Source: Atopsyche davidsoni (Eukaryota > Arthropoda > Insecta > Trichoptera > Hydrobiosidae). Taken from it: a stretch of DNA of 64,000 bases. Location: positions 6,386,001 to 6,450,000 of the forward strand of contig JAILWY010000022.1 of the NCBI GenBank assembly GCA_022113835.1. The letters are read 5' to 3'. The notes under the pieces were generated by a model. It saw only the letters and a program-made list of their open reading frames with translations, was not told the DNA's origin and searched no databases. Positions 38,126 through 48,151 of the stretch are shown here, piece after piece. The position numbers and the translations under genes were made by a program. Positions within the stretch are counted from its first letter, which is position 1; each line of letters begins with the position of its first letter.

Positions 38126-38780
38126 AGTTTGAGTTTTCAGTCAACCCAACCTGCGAAATCGGCCAAAAAGTATCAGGGCAGCATAATACACGAGGAGATA
38201 TATGCGTGAATATATATTTTATTTTTTCATTTTTCGCATTCTGGAATACTTGGGTTTTGTATTAGGAGAGCAGCATGGCACAGGAGGTATATATTTTTAA
38301 ATTTTTTTCAAAATTTCAACCCAACCGTGGGGTTTCGATGAAAAGTATCAGGGTCGCAGGCCTGTCGAGTAGATAAATAAATATATACATAAATATTGAA
38401 AGAAATTTTGCCGCCAAAGCCGCGAGACGGCGAGCGGGCGAGCGAAAATTTTATGAAAACGACGGGAATTTTCGGGAATAGCGGACCGAGCGGTCGGATG
38501 CGTTCCGTTTTGCTCTAAGGAGGCGGGCGTTTCGATTGTATCCGGTTATTATGTAAGCAAACGTCGTTTTCATAGAGTTTTCAGTCAACCCAACCTGCGA
38601 AATCGGCCAAAAAGTATCAGGGCAGCATGATACACGAGGAGATATATGCGTGAATATTTTTTTTATTTTTTCATTTTTCGCATTCTGGAATACTTGGGTT
38701 TTGTATTAGGAGAGCAGCATGGCACAGGAGGTATATATTTTTTAATTTTTTTCAAAATTTCAACCCAACCTTCCTTCGCA
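38126..38780 (-). repeat. Inverted 400-bp family module with GC-rich TIR insert (copy 2)
   Basis: Counterpart of 5,456-6,110. The 13-bp inverted termini of the insert are at 38,452-38,464 and 38,562-38,574. Confidence 0.65.
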
Positions 38781-38855
38781 CATTCCGGCGTCTACCGCCG
38801 TCGCCCGCTCACGGAGGGAACGGGAATGGGAGAGTCAATAATACAGATATCTTAA

Positions 38856-40500
38856 AGAGACAATATTTATTGTGATGAAATGAATCGAGTATTACAAAAT
38901 TAAAATAAATATTAAATGAACAAATAAGAGGTAAAAAGCACTGTACATCCATACAATAATTAAATCTTACACGCCGGCTTAACAGAACAAAACGATAATA
39001 GATAAAATAATTTACATTCAAATGATATGTTGACAATATTTTTGGTTTCGTATTTAACATAACTTATAAAAAACATATATGCCTAAATGACAAAAATCAG
39101 TTGTAAAGTATATTCATCCAATGATGTTAAATCAATATTATTTGTCTTTATATTTGTCAATTCGTTCAGGCAATCAATATCGGTAAAATATCAACGAAAT
39201 ATTGCATTGTCATTTGCAAATTTGGTATAGATTATCTACGAGTCTAAATAAATTACCGTATTTCAGTTTAGAGAAAATATAATTTTTGAATACAACAAGA
39301 AAGTGTAATCTACTGCTTTGTTTAAAATTTTAAGTATAACAGAGTTTGCAAGTATTGCGACTTGACTGTCTTTCTAGACTCGGACGTAGTTTATTTTAAA
39401 ATTCAGTTTTGAAAATTACGTTTACTTGATATACATATATAAATTATCATACGATTATTGGAAGAACACATTTCAGTAACAGTTATTCTAAAGCAGATAA
39501 ATAAATCTACGATTAAGTATGGATCCAGCGAGGATAAAATTCTTCTATAAAATTTTCCTGCGATTTAGATATTTAGATTTTTCCACCCCGGGTCTCGAAC
39601 GCTGCACAGTCTTACTCTGGGAGGTTACTAATAGATAGCATTACATTTGGCTAGTGACTAGATCTACGCACGTCTGTTTTCCAACTTATGCAAAACAGTC
39701 TACGTCGCATGTGTTGTGACTAATGTGATATAATCTCATTACACGACAAATCCATTCATAATGAGAAAAAACTAATGCAAATATTTTTGGTGAAAATGTG
39801 TTAAAAAAACATTAATCAAATAATGGTGCTAGGTATTTGATTAGACTTGAATATATTATTCTCTTGAACGGCTATTATAGTTTTAACAGTAAATAACAAA
39901 ACTATACAATATTTTTTAAAACCAATTTGATGATTGTGAATAGTTTTGGATAAAAACTATTAAAATATTTGGAAAGAAAGCTACGTACATACAATTATTC
40001 ACAATTAATTTAACAAAATACTTACAATACACAATATTTATTAAATACAAGTTAGATAGCTATATGTATTAACATTAGTATTGTCAACAATCAAAGCGAT
40101 CAATGGGTGCTGAACGATTTATAAATAATCATAGAAAAATAATCTTAAAAACATAAATAGCAAATCAAATAAGTAAATTGTGAACAGATGATGCAGGGCT
40201 TCTGCAGAACATCGAATGAGATTGTAAGACGCGGGATGAACCGACCGTAGTTCCGTAAAGTGCTAGTACTGGGGCAGGAGTTAATCTCAACTGCATTGTA
40301 AACGAACATACATTTATGTAAAATTTATGTAAAAATCTTATCAATTTACCTTACACTGTATTCAGTAAATGTAACAAATGAGAGAAGACTTTATTATAAA
40401 CTGCTAGTTTTTGGTATATATTTATTCATAATTACAGTACCTATCTATCTACATAAGTATAAAATGCGACGGTGATCATCAGAGTTATTTTAACTTGACA
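38856..40500. other. Non-coding DNA of copy 2
   Basis: Matches 6,186-8,570 minus the ~800-bp segment. It contains a ~105-bp stretch (about 40,157-40,262) not present in copy 1. No gene was seen. Confidence 0.6.
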
Positions 40501-40605
40501 AACTTAGCGCAACTCAGTTTGCATTGCTAGCCCATTTATTTCGCTGAGAAAGTTCTATCCCACATTTGAACAATGCGATTCTTGACATCAAGTAGCACCT
40601 TCCTG

Positions 40606-41021
40606 GCCGGTCGCATTTCTCCAGAACATACACCGTGTCTCCTTCCTGCAGCTCCAACTCGTCGGGGTTCTGTGGCCGGTACTTATACATTGCACGATAA
40701 CTGAAATTCAAAATAACCAAATTATAACACTTACAACATTGGCAACAAATTCATAAGAAAAAACTGATTCAATGCTATTTCAAAATATATGCAATTTTGC
40801 CCTTAGTTTTTTTGGATAAAAAAGACTAAATTATTTTAAGAATTATATTTCTCACTGAGAATTACATTAATAAGTATTTACCATAAGATTCTCTCCAGAA
40901 AGAGTTACGGGACAGCTTCTGCGTTGGTGTTCGTGGTTGTTCAGGTTCACAGGAGTGTGATCCGAGGCACGAGGGAGAGTAGCGCTCACGGGGCGCGCGC
41001 GGTGACTGCTGATGCCGTGAT
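40606..41021 (-). pseudogene. CAP: CAP/vinexin-family SH3 exon and linker exon, copy 2 (3' half deleted)
   Basis: The SH3 exon starts at 40,700 and reads [17 protein letters not shown], then QEGDTVYVLEKCD, which includes the RT-loop and first strands missing from copy 1. It then breaks at about 40,606 into what is 3'-untranslated sequence in copy 1. The diagnostic Trp, the SSQRT loop and the FPGNYV tail are all deleted. The linker exon (41,021-40,909) has lost 14 bp, giving a frameshift, and its donor has changed from GTAAGT to GTAACT. Both CAP copies are therefore dead, by different, complementary lesions, showing that a fuller ancestor existed before the copies parted. A frame read through the breakpoint (40,514-40,720) is a chimera, not a real protein. 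Confidence 0.8.
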
Positions 41022-41725
41022 CTGGAAACTATTACAAACAATTATTTATTAAATGCACATTTTTATTAATTAAGGTTTACGGTGTGAACAAAATTATTTT
41101 AAGGTTCAAAGGTGGGATTTGATTTTGCACCTTCTAACTGCATCGTAGCCATGTAACTGAGAGAGAGTTTTGATTGTTATTTAAAAGTATGAAATAGTTG
41201 CAGCTCTATAATATTGAATAAAAGTGTGCCACTGGAGTTGCGATGACACATGACATGAATGAATGCAAGTAATTTAAGTATTTGAGACGTTGATACACAG
41301 TATTATTAAATCAATAGCTGATAAAAGCACCACTACTGTAAATTGAGATACTGATTTAACAAAATATAATAAATGAAACCCAGAGAGGACGATTCAAAGT
41401 AAATTCTATTTGAGATCTAACCATTTATGACATGGTTTCAAATTTACTAATATAAATGAAATTACTGTTTTTTAATAATTATTTTGAAATCTGAGAAGTT
41501 TAATATTATATGTCTATAAAAAAAAATTATTGCATGAACTAGAAAGACCTATATATAAGCGGTGAATATAATATAGTAGAGAAGCAAGCCAAACGAGAAC
41601 TAAAATCCTCCTATTAAGGATCATTTGAGACGTTTTAATGCCATCTTGGTCAGTTTAAAAATTTATGCCAGGTTTGAACCATAGAATAAAAAGGAAGATT
41701 CGATGAGACACGGTAAATATCTTAC

Positions 41726-41800
41726 ACTGCTATATCCTGGGTACGTGAAGACACACAGGATTTTGAAAATGGTCAAGCCGTTACCTATCATAGCAATGAG
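41726..41800 (-). other. Possible orphan exon, 25 codons
   Basis: On the minus strand, TTTTGTCAG precedes an open 75-nt segment (reads LIAMIGNGLTIFKILC) followed by a GTAAGA donor. It lies in the sequence private to copy 2, between the end of the large duplication and the 270-bp array. Hydrophobic, with no family recognised. The only support is the paired splice signals and the open frame. Confidence 0.22.
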
Positions 41801-41828
41801 CTGACAAAAGTAAGTAAGAGTAAGATAT

Positions 41829-44131
41829 CCAATCCAGGTGCTATTACCAAATGTATTAATAGAAATTATAAAAATGTTCAAATTCCTACTAAAAACGATA
41901 TTATCTAAAGGTATTTGCTTGTAATTATCAATTTCATTAATATTTTCATACATTTTACCATCCTTAAGCTTATGCCTGTGCTAAACAGGTTTTGCTATAT
42001 AAAATTACTATTAAACTGCACTTTCTACTGAAAAAAAGCTATTTCCTGTGAGAAATTGTAATTATTATGAAAATAAAATAAATCTATTAGGGAGATTTCC
42101 AATCCAGGTGCTATTACCAAATGTATTATTAGAAATTTTAAAAATGTTCAAATTCCTACTAAAAACGATATTATCTAAAGGTATTTGCTTGTAATTATCA
42201 ATTTCATTAATATTTTCATACATTTTACCATCCTTAAGCTTATGCCTGTGCTGCACAGGTTTTGCTATATAAAATTACTATTAAACTGCACTTTCTATTG
42301 AAAAAAAGCTATTTCCTGAGAGAAATTGTGTTTATTATGAAAATAAAATAAATCTATTAAGGAAGATTTCCAATCCAGGTGCTATTACCAAATGTATCAA
42401 TATAAATTATAAAAATGTTCAAATTCCTACTAAAAACGATATTATCTAAAGGTATTTGCTTGTAATTATCAATTTCATTAATATTTTCATACATTTTACC
42501 ATCCTTAAGCTTATGCCTGTGCTGCACAGGTTTTGCTATATAAAATTACTATTAAACTGCACTTTCTATTGAAAAAAAGCTATTTCCTGTGAGAAATTGT
42601 AATTATTATGAAAATAAAATAAATCTATTAGGGAGATTTCCAATCCAGGTGCTATTACCAAATGTATCAATAGAAATTATAAAAATGTTCAAATTCCTAC
42701 TAAAAACGATATTATCTAAAGGTATTTGCTTGTAATTATCAATTTCATTAATATTTTCATACATTTTACCATCCTTAAGCTTATGCCTGTGCTGCACAGG
42801 TTTTGCTATATAAAATTACTATTAAACTGCACTTTCTATTGAAAAAAAGCTATTTCCTGTGAGAAATTGTGTTTATTATGAAAATAAAATAAATCTATTA
42901 AGGAACATTTCCAATCCAGGTGCTATTACCAAATGTATCAATAGAAATTATAAAAATGTTCAAATTCCTACTAAAAACGATATTATCTAAAGGTATTTGC
43001 TTGTAATTATTAATTTCATTAATATTTTCATACATTTTACCATCCTTAAGCTTATGCCTGTGCTGCACAGGTTTTGCTATATAAAATTACTATTAAACTG
43101 CACTTTCTATTGAAAAAAAGCTATTTCCTGAGAGAAATTGTGTTTATTATGAAAATAAAATAAATCTATTAAGGAAGATTTCCAATCCAGGTGCTATTAC
43201 CAAATGTATCAATAGAAATTATAAAAATGTTCAAATTCCTACTAAAATCGATATTATCTAAAGGTATTTGCTTGTAATTATTAATTTCATTAATATTTTC
43301 ATACATTTTACCATCCTTAAGCTTATGCCTGTGCTAAACAGGTTTTGCTATATAAAATTACTATTAAACTGCACTTTCTATTGAAAAAAAGCTATTTCCT
43401 GTGAGAAATTGTGTTTATTATGAAAAAAAAATAAATCTATTATGGAAGATTTCCAATCCAGGTGCTATGACCAAATAGATTAATAAAAATTATAAAAATG
43501 TTCAAATTCCTACTAAAAACGATATTATCTAAAGGTATTTGCTTGTAATTATCAATTTCATTAATATTTTCATACATTTTACCATCCTTAAGCTTATGCC
43601 TGTGCTGCACAGGTTTTGCTATATAAAATTACTATTAAACTGCACTTTCTATTGAAAAAAAGCTATTTCCTGTGAGAAATTGTGTTTATTATGAAAATAA
43701 AATAAATCTATTAAGGAAGATTTCCAATCCAGGTGCTATTACCAAATGTATCAATAGAAATTATAAAAATGTTCAAATTCCTACTAAAAATGATATTATC
43801 TAAAGGTATTTGCTTGTAATTATCAATATCAATAATATTTTCATACATTTTACCATCCTTAAGCTTATGCCTGTGCTGCACAGGTTTTGCTATATAAAAT
43901 TACTATTAAACTGCACTTTCTATTGAAAAAAAGCTATTTCCTGTGAGAAATTGTGTTTATTATGAAAATAAAATAAATCTATTAAAGAAGATTTCCAATC
44001 CAGGTGCTATTACCAAATGTATCAATATAAATTATAAAAATGTTCAAATTCCTACTAAAAACGATATTATCTAAAGGTATTTGCTTGTAATTATCAATTT
44101 CATTAATATTTTCATACATTTTACCATCCTT
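41829..44131. repeat. ~270-bp tandem repeat array, left part (about 8.5 units)
   Basis: CCAATCCAGGTGCTATTACC or a close form recurs about every 270-271 bp (near 41,829, 42,099, 42,370, 42,640, 42,911, 43,182, 43,452, 43,723 and 43,994). Each unit contains the 129-bp satellite core (TATTACCAAATG to TTTTACCATCC) plus about 141 bp with CTTATGCCTGTGCTGCACAG and GAAAAAAAGCTATTTCCTGT. The array is interrupted by the retrotransposon at 44,146. Confidence 0.93.
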
Positions 44132-44145
44132 AAGCTTATGCCTGT
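44132..44145. repeat. Target-site duplication, left copy
   Basis: AAGCTTATGCCTGT directly precedes the 5' end of the retrotransposon and is repeated directly after its poly(A) tail at 47,225-47,238. The site is an ordinary part of the 270-bp repeat. Confidence 0.9.
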
Positions 44146-44147
44146 AT

Positions 44148-46910
44148 AGCTGCTATATCTCACCAAATGTGACATTGGCAGAATACGAGGCGTACCTCGC
44201 CCAACTTGAGCAAGACATCAGGGCGCACCCTGGTGAGGTACTCCTCGCTGGCGATTTCAACGCCAAGGCCGCGGAGTGGAATTCGAGGACAACGGATAAA
44301 AGAGGCACAGCACTTGCAGATATGACGGCTGGACTTGGTCTGGTAACATGCAACGAGGGAGATAGCAGCACTTTCCGGAGAAGAACGTCGGAGTCAGTGA
44401 TTGACGTCACCTTCGCGAGCCCTAGAACTGCACGTGCGCTTCGAGGTTGGAGGGTTCTTGAAGACGAGTCGTTGAGCGACCATCTATACATTTCTTACGA
44501 AATCCTCGACCGAAACCCCCTATACAATGCAACATCAGCGCCAGATCGAACACCGTCCTGGAACCTGGCGAAGATGGATCTAGACAGATTCTCTAAGAAA
44601 TTTGCAACGCCTAACAACCCGCAAACCGAGGCAGGGAGCCTGGAAGAAGCAGCGCTAACTCTGGTCAAGCGAGTAAGCGATGCCTGCGACGAGTCAATGC
44701 CAAGAAGAAGCAACCACCCCACGAGAAGACCTGTATACTGGTGGAATGACAACATTGCAGCCCTACGCAGAACATCAATTGCTGCCAGACGTGCGCTCCA
44801 GCGCAAGCGACGTCGCAAAGCAGGCACTCTCGATTGCACCGTGGAGATGGCCAACGCCAAAGCTGCTAGACAATCGTTTGCATTCGCTATCAAGGCAGCC
44901 AAAGAGAAGTGCTGGAAGGACCTTTGCCTACAAGTCGATAACGACCCTTGGGGCAGGGCGTATCGAATTGTGAGGAAGAAATTAAGAATTCCGGAGGCAA
45001 TTCCAGGGATAACTCTGCCAGGGATGTTGGAAACGATCCTGGACGCTCTATTCCCTACTCGCCCTCCTATGATGAACCCCATACCTGACGCTGCCACAGA
45101 GGTTGCCCACCCTTTCAACATGGCTGAACTACGGGAGGCGGCCAAAAGACTTCCGTACGGTAAAGCACCCGGCCCAGATGGCATCCCGAACGAAGCCATC
45201 AGACTGGCCGTGCGAGAAAATCCCTCAGCGCTGCTGGCTGTATACAACCAGTGCCTTGCCGAACGCACATTTCCGAGATGCTGGAAAACAGCCCGCCTAG
45301 TGCTGGCGCGCAAGGGAGGCAAACCGGCAGGCCTGCCCTCGTCCTACAGACCACTATGCATGTTGGACGGACTGGGCAAGCTGCTTGAGCGGTTGCTCAA
45401 GGTCAGACTTGAAATAGAAATTGAGGAAAACGGCGGACTATCCGACGCCCAATACGGGTTCCGCAGGGGCAGATCGACTGCAGACGCAATTAGCAGAGTC
45501 CACCGGAGGATGAAGGAAGCTAACGCCGGGACGCGGTGCACGCGCGAGTACTGTCTCCTGATCACCCTCGATGTTAGAAACGCCTTCAACAGTGCCTCTT
45601 GGGACATCATTCTCGGAGCACTGGAAAAAAAGCGCATATCTGCTTACCTCCGCCGGACCATCGCCAGCTACTTCGAGGACCGTGTCGTCCGCTACTCCAC
45701 AGCAGGTGCCCCCCCAGCAGCGAGACACCTCACGTGCGGAGTTCCGCAAGGTTCCGTCCTCGGACCATTGCTGTGGAATGTGATGTACGACGCGGTACTA
45801 AACACGGAGCTGCCGGAGGGAGCGGAGGAGATAGGATTCGCTGACGACATTGGCGTTGTCGTCTCAGCGAAAACGATCAACGAACTGGAGGCAAGAACAA
45901 ATGAAGCCCTCAGGAGAATCTCCCACAGCCTTGCGGAGAACAGATTAGAGCTCGCCTGCCACAAGACGGAAGCGGTGATGCTCTGTGGCAGACGAAAGTA
46001 CCCCACACCTAACATCACCGTGGGTGGGGCACAAATAGTCCCGCAGAGGTCCGCCCGATATCTGGGCGTGTACTTCGACACCTCTTTGAAGTACACGGAC
46101 CACATACGACGGACTACTCGGAAGGCTGCTGGAACTACTGAGGCAGTAGCAAGAATGCTGCCCAACGTGGGAGGACCGATGGAATCTAAACGGAAACTGC
46201 TGGCCAGCGTGACGATGTCACAGATCCTGTACGGTGCGGAGACGTGGGCAAACACGATGGAGATCTCCCACTACAGGAATATGTTGGCCAGCGTCCAGCG
46301 CAGAGCAGCGCTCAGGATAATATGCGGCTACCGCACGATCTCGGGAGACGCAGCTCTGGTGATAGCTGGCATGCCGCCGGTAGATCTGATGGCCCGAGAA
46401 CGCCAAAAGATCTACGAGGCGAGACAACAGAAGGAAGACCTCGTTGTTATAAGGACCAGCGCGAGGGCAGACGTCACCGAGACTTGGCAACAGCGATGGG
46501 CGGCATCCACCAAAGGGCGCTGGACGCGAAGGCTCATCCCGGACATCCGCCCGTGGATCTCGCGACGACACGGCCAGGTCACCTACAGGCTGACCCAACT
46601 CCTCTCGGGGCACGGCTGCTTCGGTAGCTACCTCGAGAAGATTGGCCGACCTGTCGACGTGAGCTGCCCACTGTGCGACGACTACAGCGACGACGCAGAG
46701 CACGCCCTCTTCAACTGCGGAGCGACCGAAGTGGAGCGATGGCGACTCCGGAACAGCCTTGGCATCGTCTGGACGGCGGACGAGCTAGTGCCGTCCATGC
46801 TCAAGGACCAGCGAGCTTGGGACGGAGTCGTCTCCTTTGCCGAGAAGACCATGACCCGAAGGGAGGAGCTCGAGAGGCAACGCCAAATAGCCTCCAGAGC
46901 TCCGACCTGA
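44148..46910 (+). CDS. ORF2 fragment: endonuclease (partial), reverse transcriptase, C-terminal zinc motif
   Basis: This is the R1-clade ORF2 protein that nicks the target and reverse-transcribes the element RNA. The frame is open from the truncation point (SCYISPNVTLAEYEAYL) without an ATG, so there is no true start. Numbering from the GTG at 44,169 (913 codons): endonuclease motifs GDFNAKAAEW at 28-37 and SDH at 103-105; RT motifs YGKAPGPDGIP from 330, SYRPLCMLDGLGKLLERLL from 392, YGFRRGRSTADAI from 429, LDVRNAF with catalytic Asp 468, GVPQGSVLGPLL from 524, and FADD at 557-560; then KTEAVML and YLGVYFD. A CX2CX8HX4C knuckle (C833, C836, H845, C850) closes the protein, as in R1, TRAS and SART. 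The N-terminal endonuclease lobe, with its catalytic Asn and Glu, is missing. The reverse transcriptase looks intact. Minus-strand frames over this region are shadows. Confidence 0.93.
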   Translation, partial: SCYISPNVTLAEYEAYLAQLEQDIRAHPGEVLLAGDFNAKAAEWNSRTTDKRGTALADMTAGLGLVTCNEGDSSTFRRRTSESVIDVTFASPRTARALRGWRVLEDESLSDHLYISYEILDRNPLYNATSAPDRTPSWNLAKMDLDRFSKKFATPNNPQTEAGSLEEAALTLVKRVSDACDESMPRRSNHPTRRPVYWWNDNIAALRRTSIAARRALQRKRRRKAGTLDCTVEMANAKAARQSFAFAIKAAKEKCWKDLCLQVDNDPWGRAYRIVRKKLRIPEAIPGITLPGMLETILDALFPTRPPMMNPIPDAATEVAHPFNMAELREAAKRLPYGKAPGPDGIPNEAIRLAVRENPSALLAVYNQCLAERTFPRCWKTARLVLARKGGKPAGLPSSYRPLCMLDGLGKLLERLLKVRLEIEIEENGGLSDAQYGFRRGRSTADAISRVHRRMKEANAGTRCTREYCLLITLDVRNAFNSASWDIILGALEKKRISAYLRRTIASYFEDRVVRYSTAGAPPAARHLTCGVPQGSVLGPLLWNVMYDAVLNTELPEGAEEIGFADDIGVVVSAKTINELEARTNEALRRISHSLAENRLELACHKTEAVMLCGRRKYPTPNITVGGAQIVPQRSARYLGVYFDTSLKYTDHIRRTTRKAAGTTEAVARMLPNVGGPMESKRKLLASVTMSQILYGAETWANTMEISHYRNMLASVQRRAALRIICGYRTISGDAALVIAGMPPVDLMARERQKIYEARQQKEDLVVIRTSARADVTETWQQRWAASTKGRWTRRLIPDIRPWISRRHGQVTYRLTQLLSGHGCFGSYLEKIGRPVDVSCPLCDDYSDDAEHALFNCGATEVERWRLRNSLGIVWTADELVPSMLKDQRAWDGVVSFAEKTMTRREELERQRQIASRAPT

Positions 46911-47179
46911 GGAGAAGCCCACGGACAGGACAAAAACGGCGCTGAAAAGGATCGAGAGCTGAAGAGCACGGGACATCTTTTTCATGCTTTTCAGCTTTCA
47001 TGTTTTTCAGCGCACCAAAGAATGCCAGAGACTAATAGAAGGGAGGGGAGGCAGACTGGGGAGCAGCGAAAAGTGCGCTCCCTGGGAAACTCCCCCTCAC
47101 GAATGAATGATTATATTATATATTAAAAGACCAGCTGTCGGCACCCGGAAGTAGTACCACAGCGCTGCCCGGGGCCGAC

Positions 47180-47182
<3 letters not shown>

Positions 47183-47226
<44 letters not shown>
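47183..47226 (+). other. Poly(A) tail of the retrotransposon
   Basis: About 44 consecutive A residues follow GGGGCCGACAGT and run directly into the right target-site duplication. The long, uninterrupted tail argues for a recent insertion. Confidence 0.95.
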
Positions 47227-47229
<3 letters not shown>

Positions 47230-47238
47230 TATGCCTGT
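47225..47238. repeat. Target-site duplication, right copy
   Basis: AAGCTTATGCCTGT, identical to 44,132-44,145. The first A residues overlap the poly(A) tail, so the duplication is 12-14 bp. Confidence 0.88.
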
Positions 47239-47650
47239 GCTGCACAGGTTTTGCTATATAAAATTACTATTAAACTGCACTTTCTATTGAAAAAAAGCTA
47301 TTTCCTGTGAGAAATTGTAATTATTATGAAAATAAAATAAATCTATTAGGGAGATTTCCAATCCAGGTGCTATTACCAAATGTATCAATAGAAATTATAA
47401 AAATGTTCAAATTCCTACTAAAAACGATATTATCTAAAGGTATTTGCTTGTAATTATCAATTTCATTAATATTTTCATACATTTTACCATCCTTAAGCTT
47501 ATGCCTGTGCTGCACAGGTTTTGCTATATAAAATTACTATTAAACTGCACTTTCTATTGAAAAAAAGCTATTTCCTGTGAGAAATTGTGTTTATTATGAA
47601 AATAAAATAAATCTATTAAGGAACATTTCCAATCCAGGTGCTATTACCAA
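47227..47650. repeat. ~270-bp tandem repeat array, right part
   Basis: Continues the array after the insertion (unit starts near 47,355 and 47,626) with the same unit sequence as the left part. Confidence 0.9.
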
Positions 47651-48042
47651 ATGTATTAATTATAAAATTATAAAAATGTTCAAATTCCTACTAATAACGT
47701 GATTATCTAAAGTAATTTGCTTGGATAAGAAAATAATTTATCTCCTCAATCAATTTTCATTGCAGGTACTATTTACCTAGTTGGGATGTTAAATTTGAAG
47801 AAAAAAGACGCCTCCTGCACTGCTACCCTCATACAAAACCTAAGATTCACCGAAATTTTCACTATCATATATCACTTCATACATTATACCATCCTTAAGC
47901 TTATGCCTGTGCTGCACAGGTTTTGCTATATAAAAATTCTATTTAACTGCACTTTCTATTGAAAAAAACCTATTTCCAGTGAAGAATTGTGTTTATTATG
48001 AAAATAAAATAAATCTTACAAGGAAGTCCTGCAATCTAGGTG
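47651..48042 (+). repeat. ~400-bp family unit between the 270-bp array and cassette C
   Basis: Contains the TTTATCTCCTC...TTTCAC segment missing from 270-bp units. It corresponds to 30.37-30.79 kb, showing that unit 1 and unit 2 share the same right-hand arrangement. Confidence 0.8.
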
Positions 48043-48151
48043 CTATTCCCAACTCACTAACTCAACTAACTCAATAAATACTTCATCTGGATTACCGTCA
48101 AATCTGGCAAACCGAGGCTGCCCGGTGAGTAATAAGGATAGCATGACATAC

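Larger units (their letters stand above)
32665..41661. repeat. Large segmental duplication, copy 2
   Basis: Direct repeat of 1-9,838. Relative to copy 1 it lacks about 800 bp (joined at about 40,020), has about 105 extra bp (about 40,157-40,262), and carries different lesions in the CAP exons. The first 7.3 kb is nearly identical to copy 1, including the GC-rich TIR element. Confidence 0.95.
44146..47226 (+). mobile_element. R1-clade non-LTR retrotransposon, 5'-truncated, inserted in the 270-bp array
   Basis: A ~3.08-kb insertion with a 14-bp target-site duplication, a 5' end lying inside the endonuclease coding region, a 3' untranslated region (46,911-47,182) and a poly(A) tail of about 44 nt. 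These are the hallmarks of target-primed reverse transcription with premature stop. ORF1 and the first part of ORF2 are missing, so it cannot encode all its own machinery. The remaining frame has no stop, so insertion was recent. GC content and codon use contrast sharply with the AT-rich host DNA. Unlike R1 itself the target is not 28S rDNA. Whether the site is specific cannot be judged from one insertion. Confidence 0.93.

Noticed and set aside
40514..40720. A 68-codon minus-strand frame beginning with SH3 sequence
   Set aside because: It reads across the deletion breakpoint into former untranslated sequence. Only the first part is genuine CAP coding.
44495..45322. Long minus-strand frames over the retrotransposon (also 45,692-46,255 and 46,218-46,703)
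   Set aside because: They are antisense shadows of the GC-rich ORF2. The plus-strand frame has all the endonuclease and RT motifs.
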